Origin: Tetragonia tetragonoides
Lineage: Eukaryota; Streptophyta; Magnoliopsida; Caryophyllales; Aizoaceae
DNA length: 64,000 nt
Reading direction: 5' to 3'
Assembly (NCBI GenBank): GCA_038025085.1
Contig: CM076146.1
Span: forward strand, 21,089,001 to 21,153,000
The first letter of the stretch is position 1. The number at the start of each line of letters is the position of its first letter. Shown here in pieces: positions 11,281-21,318 of the stretch. The notes below the pieces were generated by a model. The model made no database searches. It saw nothing but the letters and a program-made list of their open reading frames with translations, and was not told where the DNA came from. Position numbers and translations under genes: made by a program.

Positions 11281-11934
11281 GTTATTATGGTGGTTATTGG
11301 TGAGCATAATATATAATTCATCATTATGACTCAAGGGATTTATATGAGATATTGTATTTATCATATGATGTTATTTATTTCAAGATCATTTATGCTCTTC
11401 ATTGGTGAAGAAAAGTCTAAAAATGGATAACCTATGTGCTAAGTGTTACCTGCTAAAAAGATCGCCAAATAAAATGTTTTTACGGGGTAGAGTGGATTTA
11501 TTTACCTTCGGCCAATTTTCTTTTATTGGGTTTTTCTTTTCTTTTTATTTTTCTATCTGCGATGATCCAGGGGTTTGGGGAGGAGATCATTAGCAGGTTG
11601 ATCAAACTTAAAGTTGAGACCGACTAGAAGTGGAAAGGACGTTTTCAAAGCAAAGACGTTAGTCAGATTTTTTGCTTAGTCGAGCACCAACTTAATACTA
11701 GCTTAAGTTAAATTATTATAAAAAGACGAAGATGACTAAATTGTAGTTCACCTTAGTTAATGACTATTAGAGTTTCAATTATATAAGAGTATAACTCAAT
11801 AAAGAGAGTTTTAATGTAGCCTTGCAGCTATCCTCTGAATAGTTGCGACAGTAATGCTCGAGAATTAGATTTCGCTTTCGCATTAGTATTAGCTTAGCGT
11901 CTAATAAGCAGTACGAAATTTTGGGGCGTTACAA

Positions 11935-12145
11935 TGTGTGTTTGGGTCCCTTGAAAGAAAGCTTCAAAAAGACCTGCAGACCAATCATAGGTGTAGACGA
12001 ATGTTTTTTAAAACACGCTTGTGGTGGTATGCTACTTTGTACAGTTGGGAGAGATGGCAATAACCACATGTTCCCATTGGCATGGGCAGTGGTTGAGGTG
12101 AGAGAAAAGATAGTTGGATGTGGTTCTTGAAATTGGTAGGGGTTC
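11935..12145 (+). pseudogene. Mutator-like (MULE) transposase fragment
   Basis: A short piece of a MULE transposase core: PIIGVDECFLKHACGGMLL, which includes the first catalytic aspartate, then VGRDGNNHMFPLAWAVVEV. A one-base slip near 12108 moves the continuation (WMWFLKLVGVLRIYT) to another frame. It lies directly between an LTR end at 11934 and the truncated LINE2. No terminal inverted repeats or other MULE domains are present, so this is a scrap. Confidence 0.8.
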
Positions 12146-13655
12146 TTAGGATTTACACATGGGAAGAAAACGAAAATCTGGTAACCTTCCCATTATCTTC
12201 AGCATCCTTGACAAATACTCCATTACCAAGGCAAAGAGGAGAGGAGACACATGATCTCCCTGCCTGATTCCTCTTTTGCCTTCAAAATAACCAAAAGAAC
12301 TTCCATTGACACACAAGTTAAAAACTACAGTTTTGACACAGGCCATTATACATTTATAGAATTTTTCGTGAAATCTGTAGCCAATTAACATCTCCTCAAT
12401 GAAGTCCCATTGGATGTTATCATAGGCCTTCCTCAAGTCTATCTTCAACAAGCACCTAGCAGAAACATTTTTTCTGTTGTAATGTTTTATGATATACTAA
12501 CATATCATTACATTATGCACAATGTTCCTTCCATTAATAAAAGCACCTTGTTTCAAAGACAAAATCTCAGGCAACACCAGTCTAACTCTATCACAAATCA
12601 CTTTTGATATGCATTTGTAAATTGTGTTGCAACATGCTATGGGCCTAAAATCAGCAGCTGTAGTAGGTGGACATGCCTTTGGTATCAATTACATGTTGGT
12701 TGAAATCACGGAAATCAGCATTTTTGCATTGGCAAAGAAGTCCATAATGGCATTAGTGACCACTTCACCAACAATTGGCCAAGCATCTCTATAAAAACCG
12801 CTACCAAACCTATCAGGACTAGGCTTTTTTTAATGTCAATGCTAAACAAAGCAGTTTTACTCTTTTCCTTTGTGACTGGAGCAACTAGCATTACTTGTTG
12901 CTGTAGAGTGAACTTCTTTCCTTCACCAAACACATCCTGATTGGCTATACATCTGCTATTTTCAGCTGCCCCCCCCCCCCCCCCCCCCAGCATGCCTTTG
13001 TATAATCTGGTAAGTTGTTCTTGAATCAGTTCTTTTGATCTTATCTTTTCCCCATCTTGATTCTCTAAGGATAACACTCTATTCATTTTCCTTCTATGTC
13101 TTAAGACGTTATGGAAGAATTGAGTATTCTAATCCCCTTGTTGGATCCACTTTATTTTGCTCGTATGCTGTAAAAACGACTCTGCATCCTTGTTGACTTG
13201 TAGAAACTTGATTCTAGTATACCTTTCAGCTTGTTGAATAGCGGTATCCAGGGGTTGTGCATGGGCTGCAACCTATGCTTGTTCCATTTTGATTATTGCC
13301 TGTTGAACACCATTCAATAAATTAGGGAATTCATGTTTATTTAGCTTTTTAAGAGCTAGCTTAACTCTTTTCAGTTTACAAGTCACCATGTACACCATAG
13401 AACCAGCAACCTGATCATTCCAGGCTTGCTTAACAATCTGCAAGAAATAATCATGCTTTCCCCACATGTTATAGTACTTGAAAGATGCTCTATTCCTCTA
13501 AATACAATGACTGAGTTGTAAAAGACCAGGGCAATGATTTGATGTTCCCTCAATGAGAAAATTAACAGTACAATCCTCATAATCTTGCAGCCACAAATCA
13601 TTTGCAAAGACTCTATCAAATTTTGAGTACACTCGAAAATTTACAGTCATACTTG
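12146..13655 (-). pseudogene. LINE2 ORF2 remnant: endonuclease tail and partial reverse transcriptase
   Basis: On the minus strand: endonuclease C-terminus (RVYSKFDRVFANDLW near 13645-13600, then SNHCPGLLQL in place of the usual SDH), a linker with many breaks (13480-13090), and reverse transcriptase (DFRPIACCNTIYKCISKVI near 12655, LKIDLRKAYDNIQWDFIEEML near 12450, RQGDHVSPLLFALVMEYLSRML near 12255). It stops at 12146, before the catalytic FADD box. Frameshifts are numerous. A run of 20 C (12969-12988) interrupts the linker. Confidence 0.85.
12969..12988. repeat. C20 homopolymer
   Basis: Twenty consecutive C inside the LINE2 coding remnant. Its length is a likely sequencing uncertainty. Confidence 0.95.
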
Positions 13656-13986
13656 ACCCTTTGATCAACCAACATCCCTCTTTCATTCTGAAACTGAATA
13701 ACATCAGGAAATTTGCCACCTATGTCCACCTCTACCAGCAAGTGAGCATAATTGACACCAACTTTGTTTTGAATATTTTTATCTGCCATCAATGGATTCC
13801 CTAGCAAACTTCCAAGCTTACTTAGACCATCTGCACTCCAATATTTGATGTCTAAACCAAGCAGTCTCACCAAAATAGGAACAGACGAAACCTCCTCGTT
13901 AGATAAATCAAGATCCTCAGTCCATGGTCTAACAATTAGGGGTTTATTATCAAAGTGAAATATACCAGTTTCAAGCACCTTGTCTC
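13640..13986 (-). pseudogene. LINE2 ORF1 remnant (DUF4283 C-terminal part)
   Basis: DUF4283-type sequence: ETGIFHFDNKPLIVRPWTED, VPILVRLLGLDIKYWSADGL, SKLGSLLGNPLMADK, then a short conserved stretch ending near QRVKYD. It parallels LINE1 ORF1 (LPLWVQLPKLPLSCLSADSL, GSYLGKPLMADQ). It is cut at 13987 by a hAT-type terminus. On the other side it is joined directly to the endonuclease tail, so the zinc knuckle, the ORF1 C-terminus and most of the endonuclease are deleted. Confidence 0.82.
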
Positions 13987-14290
13987 TAGAGGTGGCAATC
14001 GGGCGGGTCGGGTCGATTTTAGGTTGGGGTATGTCGGTTTTGGGTCATTATGGGTTCGGATAATATCGGGTTTGAAATTTGTCGGATCGGGATGCATCAA
14101 GGGTGTTGAAACGGTTTCTTGCTAATGTATGGTTTCAGGTAGGTTTGGATCGTGTTACTCGGGTTTAGGTTGACTCGGGTTACGGATTAGTTCGGATATC
14201 AGGTCATATTCGGTCGGGTTAGTTCGGATTTTGGGTCATATTATATCAGGTTTATTTTGGGTCATTCAATATAGTTTGTCACAAATAATA
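13987..14290 (+). mobile_element. hAT-like left end with GGGT-rich subterminal repeats
   Basis: Starts TAGAGGTGGCAATCGGGCGG and carries repeated GGGTCGGGT-like motifs for about 300 bp, like the ends of the element at 10620-11280. The 8 bases before it are cttgtctc. I found neither a matching right terminus nor a second cttgtctc, so it is an orphan or truncated end. It disrupts LINE2 ORF1. Confidence 0.65.
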
Positions 14291-14463
14291 ACTACTCCTT
14301 CTGTCTGTTCCAAAATTTGTAATTAGATACATTATAAAAACATGATTTCTAAAAATATAATTAAAATAAATCTAACAATATTATTTTTAATTGAAAATAA
14401 TCATTTTTTCGCTCATGATGGTCCAAATTTGTAAACTTTGACTTTCAAAACGTAAATGGCAAG

Positions 14464-14546
<83 letters not shown>
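14464..14546. repeat. (TG)n(TA)n microsatellite
   Basis: A short TG run passes into a pure TA tract of more than 35 units. The surrounding 14291-14797 is AT-rich with no gene. Confidence 0.97.
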
Positions 14547-14557
<11 letters not shown>

Positions 14558-14797
14558 GTATAGTAAATGGTAAGCTCAAATAAAAATATAAAGTCTAGGA
14601 GTAGGAGTCGAACATGAGACCCCTTGTTTGGGGTTTTTACTCTTTCACCACTAAGTCATACTCCATCTTGCGTAATGTATAGTAAATTAAACATATTTTA
14701 ATAGTACTCACAGCAGGCCAAGATATATATCTAAAATCATGTTTTCTACTTTCTAATTTTTCAACATTTCATAAAAATAGTATTATATAGTATTATA

Positions 14798-15006
14798 CTC
14801 CCTCCATCCCATTATATAAGTCGTTCTAGAAAATTATATTTTTTCCATAATATAAGTCATTTTAGGGTTCCATTAAAGCAATTATTATTTTTTACCCATG
14901 GAAAATCTAAAGTAATTAAATTTTTTTGTTAGAATTGAGACTATTTAATGACTTTCTTAATTCTTGTGCAGAAACCTTCAAATCCCTATATAATGGGAGG
15001 TGGGAG
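14798..15006. mobile_element. Stowaway-like MITE
   Basis: 209 bp. Left end CTCCCTCCATCCCATTATAT; the right end reverse-complements to CTCCCACCTCCCATTATAT. Flanking TA duplications are at 14796-14797 and 15007-15008. It is AT-rich and non-coding, with Tc1/mariner-type Stowaway ends. Confidence 0.88.
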
Positions 15007-15067
15007 TATCTTGTAAAAAGTAAAATCAAATAATAGAATGAGATAGTAAATTAGTAATGTTTTAAAC

Positions 15068-15768
15068 ACTACTCAATTATTATTGGTGTATCCTTATTGA
15101 TAACAAAATACTTCCTATGTTTCATAATATAAGTCGTTTTAGAAAATTGATTTTGTGTCATATTCTAAATAATTTTAGAGTTTCAATAGAGCATTTATTA
15201 TTGATTACCCAATCTACCCTTATTTAACATAAAATCAATAATATAAAGTCCAAGGGCAATCTAGTCAAGTAAAACTAGTTTTGTTAGAATTGACAATATT
15301 TAATGACATTGTTAAATCTTGTGCAAAAACCTTAAACACCCTATTTAATGGAACATAGAGAATAATAATGACAAGCACATAGCATTCAGCACACACCTCA
15401 CACGAGACAAAGCTAGTATATTAATAATATCACTACTCTATATGCTCATTAATTCTCGATCGGTTTCAAATAAGTTATGGTGCTTTATACAATTATACTC
15501 CATGTGCCCAGAAAAAGTTTAAATCTTCTATAAATTAAATACTATTCAATTATTAGTGGTGCATCCTTATAAATGAAAAATAATAATTACAAGTAAGCAC
15601 ATATCATTCAACACATATATCGCACGAGGAAAAACTACTAAGCTATTGTTTTAATATTATTACTAATCTATATGTTCATTAAGTCGAATGTTTTCAAATA
15701 ATAAATTATGATAATTTATATACTATATGTCGTCCCAACAAAACTTTTTATCTTCTATAAATGAAAGC
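15068..15768. repeat. Diverged tandem duplication, copy 1 interrupted by a MITE
   Basis: Copy 1 (about 15068-15108 plus 15363-15539) and copy 2 (about 15541-15768) share ctactCAATTATTAnTGGTG-type starts, the AAGCACATA..ATTCA block, CTATATG(C/T)TCATTAA and a shared end TCTTCTATAAAT. Copy 2 lacks the inserted MITE, so it acts as an empty-site control. Confidence 0.75.
15110..15362. mobile_element. Second, more diverged Stowaway-like MITE
   Basis: Left end CTTCCTATGTTTCATAATAT; right end reverse-complements to CTCTATGTTCCATTAAATAG. The interior matches the MITE at 14798 (CATTTTAG/GTTTTAG near the left; GCAAAAACCTTAAACACCC near the right). Its boundary is confirmed by the duplicate copy that lacks it. 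Confidence 0.75.
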
Positions 15769-16616
15769 ATTTGAACAAGCGAATGCCTATTATACCCGTA
15801 CAATTTCTTATCATAAACCCAAAGAGTACGAGAGACTCTCTCTTGCACTAACAACGACTTGATGGGTGACAAAAGGAAAAAAAACCAAGATGGAAAAAGA
15901 TGTTCTATTTTTTTCCTTCATTTTAGGTCCATTCAGTTGAAAAATATTAATTTTAAGAAAAATCTTATTTTTTGGAAAAAAAAAGATAATTTTTTTACAT
16001 TTATTTTTGGCAATAAAAGTTATTCATATTGATTTTTTCCAAAAAATAATTTATTCATATAAATTTAAACATTAACAAATCTGAATTTACTATAGCGATA
16101 TGAATATAAAATTAATATATTACTATAAGAATATATAAAGAGCAAGTCTTGCGTGAGATATTTAAAATAATGAAGGAAAATATTTAATCGTGGTTGGCGC
16201 CAAAAGATGAAATTTTTTAGCATATATGGAAAAGGTCAGTCACCAAAACCCAAAACCCAAAAATTAAAAAAATACTCTATAAGTTAAAAAAAAATAAAAA
16301 AAATGTCCTAGTAGTTGATTTGCTTTTTGCCTGCATATGCTAATTTCTAGTTTATTAGTTTGCTTACGCCTACGTACGTCTCTTTGAAAAAAGTAATATA
16401 GTAATTTTTGATTTTTTTTAGGAAAAATCTAGTAATCTTTTTTATTTACTAAAAGATCACATATATATTCAAATTAATTAGGTTACTTAGTCATTAAACC
16501 CTAAATGTTTATCTCTCTCCTCTTATCTCAGTCTCACTTCTCCTTTCTTCTTGTTTCTTTCTTTGCTTCCCCTTCTCTCTAAGTCTCTATCAAAGTGGTG
16601 AAGTCAACAATTTAAC
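15769..16616 (+). other. AT-rich leader region of the hAT gene
   Basis: No coding frame. The last 110 bases before the ATG are strongly pyrimidine-rich (CTCTCC, CTTCTTGTTTC), as in a plant 5' UTR. No certain TATA box or terminal repeat was found. Confidence 0.5.
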
Positions 16617-19580
16617 ATGCCTCATGAAATAGATGATTATTTTGGCAGTCCCTCTGAAGGTAAGTAGGCAATTGACTTGTGTATTTATATTCATTATTAA
16701 ATATTTAAATGAAAAGTTCATGATCTTAATTGGTGGACCTAAACCATTATTTATTGTATGATTAATGATTGATTATGGTGTATTATCGGTGTATGCTATT
16801 CAATAATCAATAGTAATCAAGTTGCTAGCTTGCTACATTTAATATATTGTTGGCTATATTATACGTGTTAATATTTTAATGTAAAAAGGTTTGTAGGTTT
16901 TTTATTATAAAGAAATAGATTAGACCTGCTCATACTCCATAAAATCTGTCAACAAACTACATCAACGGTGAAAGGAAGGCATAAGCTCAGGGCAGATATT
17001 ACATTAGTCATTAAATCAACAAGTTTTCACACATGCAGCTAGAAACATACGAGTATTTTGTTTGCACAGGTACCTTCAATTTATCCCACACCTTTACAGT
17101 AATGTCAAGGCCCCGCAACACCACAAGTCTTAATAGATTTTGTGTTTTTTTTATAACAACGTTTCAATAGATTTGGATATACACTTTCAAACACAAATGC
17201 CTATGAACAAAATAAAATATTTAAAATATATTGACAGAAGACAAAGGGAGGTAGTTTTACTAAGTAAAGCTACGTGCCAATAAGTCACTGACTTATTTTT
17301 AATAGTTTTCTTTTTCATCGCCTATTTTATGTAGTGTACTAGTATTCCACTTTTCAATGTTTCCTTAAAAAATTTACTATGTTCTATTAGACTAATATAG
17401 TATACCTTTTTACATGTTTTATATGTTCTAAATATTGGGATACTGTTATTGCAGTTGCAATAATAACAAATGGAGAAACAACAGCTGAAGAAGCACGAAT
17501 TACTGAAAGAAATGACAACAAAACCGAGGACGATGATACTGCTTTGCATGTTGCATTGGGTAAGCGAAAGAGGTATTCTTGGGTTTGGAAACATTACAAA
17601 GTTGACATCGATTCGAAAGAAAATTTGACAGGTATTTGTAAGTATTGTAATATTGGAAAATATAATGCCTCTTCACATTGTGGGACTTCAAATTTCACTA
17701 GGCATTTACAGGCTTGTAATGAGTATAAGAAACCTAATGGTGAGGATAAAGGTACTGGGAAGAATATTAATCAAACTATTTACCGAGAGTTATTAGCCGA
17801 GGCAATAATGAGACATGGATATAGTTTTTCGTGGGCTGAACACGAGGGGAACAGAAAAATTCACAAGTATCTCAATGATAATGTTCAACCAATATCGACA
17901 AATACTGCAAAGAAAGTTTATTTCCAGATGCATGTTGATCTAAAAAAAAGATTAAGAATACTTTAAGAGAACTTCCAGGTAGGATATGTTTGACATCAGA
18001 TTTTTTCGACTTCATGTACTTCAAGGGGCTACTTGTGTGTTATGGCTCACTATATTGATCAAAATTGGCAATTGCAAAGTAAGTTGCTTTGTTTTCTCCA
18101 TTGCCCTCCTCCACATGGTGGGTATGACTTGTGTGAACAAGTTACTACTATTCTTTTGGATCGGGGTATTTAAAATAAGGTGTTTTCTTTGACTGTTGAT
18201 AATGTAAGCAACAATGATAAGATGATATCTTACTTGAAACAAGGGGTACTAAAGGATTTGATATGTAGGGGTAAACACTTTCACGTTCGATGTTGTGCTC
18301 ATATTTTGAATCTAATAGTCAAAAATGGCTTGAAAGTGATTGACAGCTGTGTAGTGAAGTTAAGAGAGGGTATTAAATACATTGATGGATCCGAAGGAAG
18401 GATAGATAAAGTTTTTAACTGTGCAAAGAAGGTTGGAATACCCTTTTCTTATGAATTATGGTTGGATGTCCCAACTAGGTGGAACTCAACATATATTATC
18501 CTTGACAGGGCTTTTAAGTATCGCTATGTACCTAATCTTTATTTCGATGGAATTGATGGTGGTTCTAAATATAGTCTTACATTCACTGAATGGAATAAAG
18601 TTGAAAAGATGTGCAACTTGTTGGAGTCGTTTTATGAAGTTACTAACTTATTTTCTGGGAGTAACTACCCAACTGCGGCTTTATATTTCCCTTATGTGTA
18701 GAAAATTCATATGCGTTTGAAAAAAGCAGTAATTTGTGGTGATGATAATATTAGTGACTCAGTTAATAAGATGTTAGTAAAGTTTGAAAAGTAGTTGGGA
18801 TGAATATGTTATGGTCCTTGCATTTGGGGTTGTCTTTGATCCAAGATATATGATGGAGTTTGTGGAGTTTGCTTTGAAAAAAATACACAGTAACTCAGAA
18901 GGAGTAAGGTTAGCTAGTGAAGTGCGGATCCAGTTTGATGAACTTTATAAAGTATATGAAGACCTTGCTGGTATTGTTAGACCTTCGAATTGGGGAGAAG
19001 CAACAACTGTTACACAACCTCTGGATGATATTGGGGTATGTATCCATTGTCACGTTAAATATGTTTGTGTGTGTGTGTGTGTGTGTGTTATATTGACTTT
19101 TACCTTCGTTTTTTTTTTTATATAACGTGATATAGGAATTTTCATCATTTGACCAATTTGATTCAGCAACAAAGATAGAGGTTGCTGTATATTTGAAAGA
19201 TCCCAAAATGTTAATTTCATGCAAGTTCAATATGCTTGCTTATTGGAAAGAAAGCTCTAATCGTTTTCCAATACTTTCTTCCATGGCGAGAGATGTATTA
19301 GCTATTCCAATCACTACTGTGGCTTCAGAATCAACATTTAGCATGGGAGGAAGAATTTTGAATAAATGGAGAAGTTGGCTGGTATCAAAAAATGTAAATG
19401 CACTAGTGACCTGCAAACATTGGTTAACGGGTTATGATGGTAAGATGTAGTTACATTATATTGTTTTATTATTACCATAACATACTTGTGTTTTTATATT
19501 TTAAACATTTACTTGTAGATTTTAAAGAAGAAGGAGTTTCTATGAATGTCTCAAATCATTCTGACGATGAAGAAAATTAA
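16617..19580 (+). pseudogene. hAT transposase, four exons, decayed
   Basis: A BED-type zinc-finger hAT transposase. Exon 1 is 16617-16659 (MPHEIDDYFGSPSE, donor GTAAGT). Exon 2 starts at 17455 after TTGCAG and stays in phase. It carries the BED finger (CKYC ... HLQAC near 17630-17720) and core motifs CLTSDF, HCPPPHGGYDLC, FSLTVDN, WLDVPTRWNSTY. It ends at 19035 (GTATGT). Exon 3 (19136-19439) holds the C-terminal dimerisation domain (YWKESSNRFPILSSMARDVL, ASESTFSMGGRIL). Exon 4 (19519-19580) ends DDEEN-stop. Breaks: a one-base loss in an A run near 17945, a one-base gain near 18003, TAA near 18168, TAG near 18699, and a slip at 18792. Splice sites survive but the protein cannot be made. Confidence 0.9.
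19064..19088. repeat. (TG)n microsatellite in hAT intron 2
   Basis: A short uninterrupted TG/GT run just after the GTATGT donor. Confidence 0.95.
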
Positions 19581-20290
19581 TGAGCACTAATTTTGTATGT
19601 TTCTTTCATTCTTTACTTTTATTTGAAAAATTAATGGTTATCTGTTTTAGTTAATAAATTGCATAACTTGTAGTTGGTTATTCCATTTTAATGACATGAA
19701 TCAACTTTCATAATATTGTTTTAGGTGCTGCTCGTCAGGTTTGATGATGGGTGATCAAGAAAGGTTGATACTACAGTCTACTAGTGGCCAAAAGAGTTGA
19801 GCCAAGTATCATTATGGCATATAGGCGTTAGTTGTTTGGTTGTTTAGTCTAAGTGTTTTTTTTTTTTAGAGTGGAAGTTTGGATATCTTTTATGTTATGC
19901 ATTTCAGCATTTGTAATAAAGTCTATAGAGTGAAGTTTAATGACTTATTGCCAACTTTTCCCAATAGAATGTTCAAACAATTGTTTTTTTTTTTGTTCAA
20001 TATCTCTTTAACAAGAAATTGCGATATCTTTAGTATTACTTGTTTTAACATTTTTATGAAAAATAAAATATTTTCAAAAGAAATAATTATATGTTGACAT
20101 TCATTTTAAGAATATTATTCTAGGGAATAAAAGATTATATAAATTAACTAATGTTTAGTGTATTTTTATTGGGGTAATAATAATAGCTTTTATTACCTTG
20201 AAAGATAAACAAATTACAATTTGTCAATCAACACAAATTAATTGGTAAATTAAAAATGCTAAAATAACAAAGAACAAAATAAAAAATAAA
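19581..20290. other. AT-rich 3' flank of the hAT gene, no gene seen
   Basis: T-rich and A-rich sequence. It contains AATAAA-like signals near 19915 but no supported coding frame and no recognisable terminal inverted repeat matching 13987. Confidence 0.5.
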
Positions 20291-20316
20291 TTAATCCCGC
20301 TGAACCCTAGTGACTG

Positions 20317-20500
20317 GTCGGACCGCCCAAGCGAACGGTCAAACCGCTTGCCATGCGGCTTGGCCGCTTGCCATGCGGCTTGGCCGCTTGCCCAAGCGCT
20401 TATACCGCTCCAGCCAGCGGCATGGGCGCTCCAGCAAGCGACTCGACCGCTACACCAAGCGGTTTAGCCGCTTGCACCAGCAGTTAAGCCGCCTGACACC
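20317..20500 (-). promoter_or_regulatory. GC-rich AAGCGG/CCGCTT block, possible antisense-gene promoter module of D
   Basis: Dense CCGCTT/AAGCGG inverted motifs, including a 20-bp unit (cgcttgccatgcggcttggc) repeated twice near 20347-20386. The same motif family lies upstream of the TATA box in LTR D and LTR E, and an analogous block precedes the antisense gene of B. No clear TATA box is seen, so the promoter role is inferred. Confidence 0.45.
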
Positions 20501-20741
20501 TCTCCTCTTTTAATATTGTATTCAGAGCCATTGGTTCAAAATCAGTGGGCCCCACGTGAGGCCCATAGCAGCTATTTGCCCGCCAATGTCGGTTTATGAA
20601 AGCAGGACTACTTAAACAAACAGGGTTCTACATTTACACTTGTATTATTCCATAGGCTCGCGTTTGACCAAAGGTTTGAGCAACATTTTATTACCCTTTA
20701 CAATTACATTTACTATCTATCTATTTCTAACAAAATATACA

Positions 20742-21255
20742 TTTATTGTGTGACCTACAGCACAGGATCTCCCTTTGACAGAGAATCGAAGGACATTTAT
20801 TGTGTGACCTACAGCATAGGGTCTCCCTTCGACCGAGAATCGAAGGACATTGATTGTGTGACCTACATCACAGTGTCTCCCTTCGACCGAGAGTTGAAGG
20901 ATTATATCATTTATTTCTAACGAAATTTACATTTATTGTGTGACCTATAGCATAGGGTCTCCCTTTGACAAAGAATCGAAGGAATAGATCATTTATTATC
21001 TTATATACTTATATTGTGTGACCTACAACACAGGGATCTTGCTTCGATTAAAAAATCAAGCAAAACATTAATCTTTATCTTTGTGAAATACGTTTATTGT
21101 GTGGCCTATAACACAGGGTCTCCGTTCAACTGATAATCGAAGGATTAATATTGTGTGACCTACAGCACATGGTCTACGTTCGACTGATAATCGAAAGATT
21201 TTTATTGTGTGACGTACATCACAGGGTCAAACTCTCGGTCAAAGAATCGGGAGAA
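20742..21255 (+). repeat. Eight-copy 3' UTR tandem repeat with hairpins
   Basis: Eight units start with ATTGTGTGACCTACAGCACA near 20742, 20798, 20850, 20932, 21013, 21097, 21150 and 21202, spaced 52-84 bp. Most end with an inverted repeat such as CCTTCGA-N7-TCGAAGG. Copies at 21013 and 21202 carry different arms that still pair. 3' UTR tandem arrays are known from Retand-type elements. Confidence 0.9.
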
Positions 21256-21318
21256 TTATTAATTATTCCATAACTGTTCGCTTATTTATCTATAATTGTC
21301 TGTCACCTCATTCAGTTT

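Larger units (their letters stand above)
8376..11934 (+). repeat. Ty3-type LTR 3' portion (LTR 8k) with three DNA elements inside
   Basis: Non-coding sequence ending in TTTGGGGCGTTACA at 11934, the usual end of a plant chromovirus-type LTR. The beginning is missing. With 9110-10146 and 10620-11280 removed, the remainder is one continuous AT-rich LTR-like stretch. It contains no protein-coding frame I can support. No PBS follows; the Mutator scrap begins directly after 11934. Confidence 0.6.
20291..21318 (+). mobile_element. Element D, 3' untranslated part (left of the B insertion)
   Basis: This is a 3'-terminal region of a Tat-type element. A GC-rich palindromic block (20317-20500) precedes a tandem array (20742-21255). 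The sequence is cut at 21318 by element B and resumes at 47744 with D's polypurine tract and 3' LTR. The target duplication AGTTT of B joins the two halves. No coding region of D lies in the window; the left boundary near 20290 is estimated from a composition change. Confidence 0.7.

Noticed and set aside
17322..17691. Minus-strand frames opposite the hAT exon 2
   Set aside because: The plus strand carries the phased BED-finger exon; the minus frames have no motif.
20742..21255. CRISPR-like array
   Set aside because: Repeats are diverged, the intervals between them are related to each other rather than unique, and the setting is a plant retrotransposon 3' UTR.
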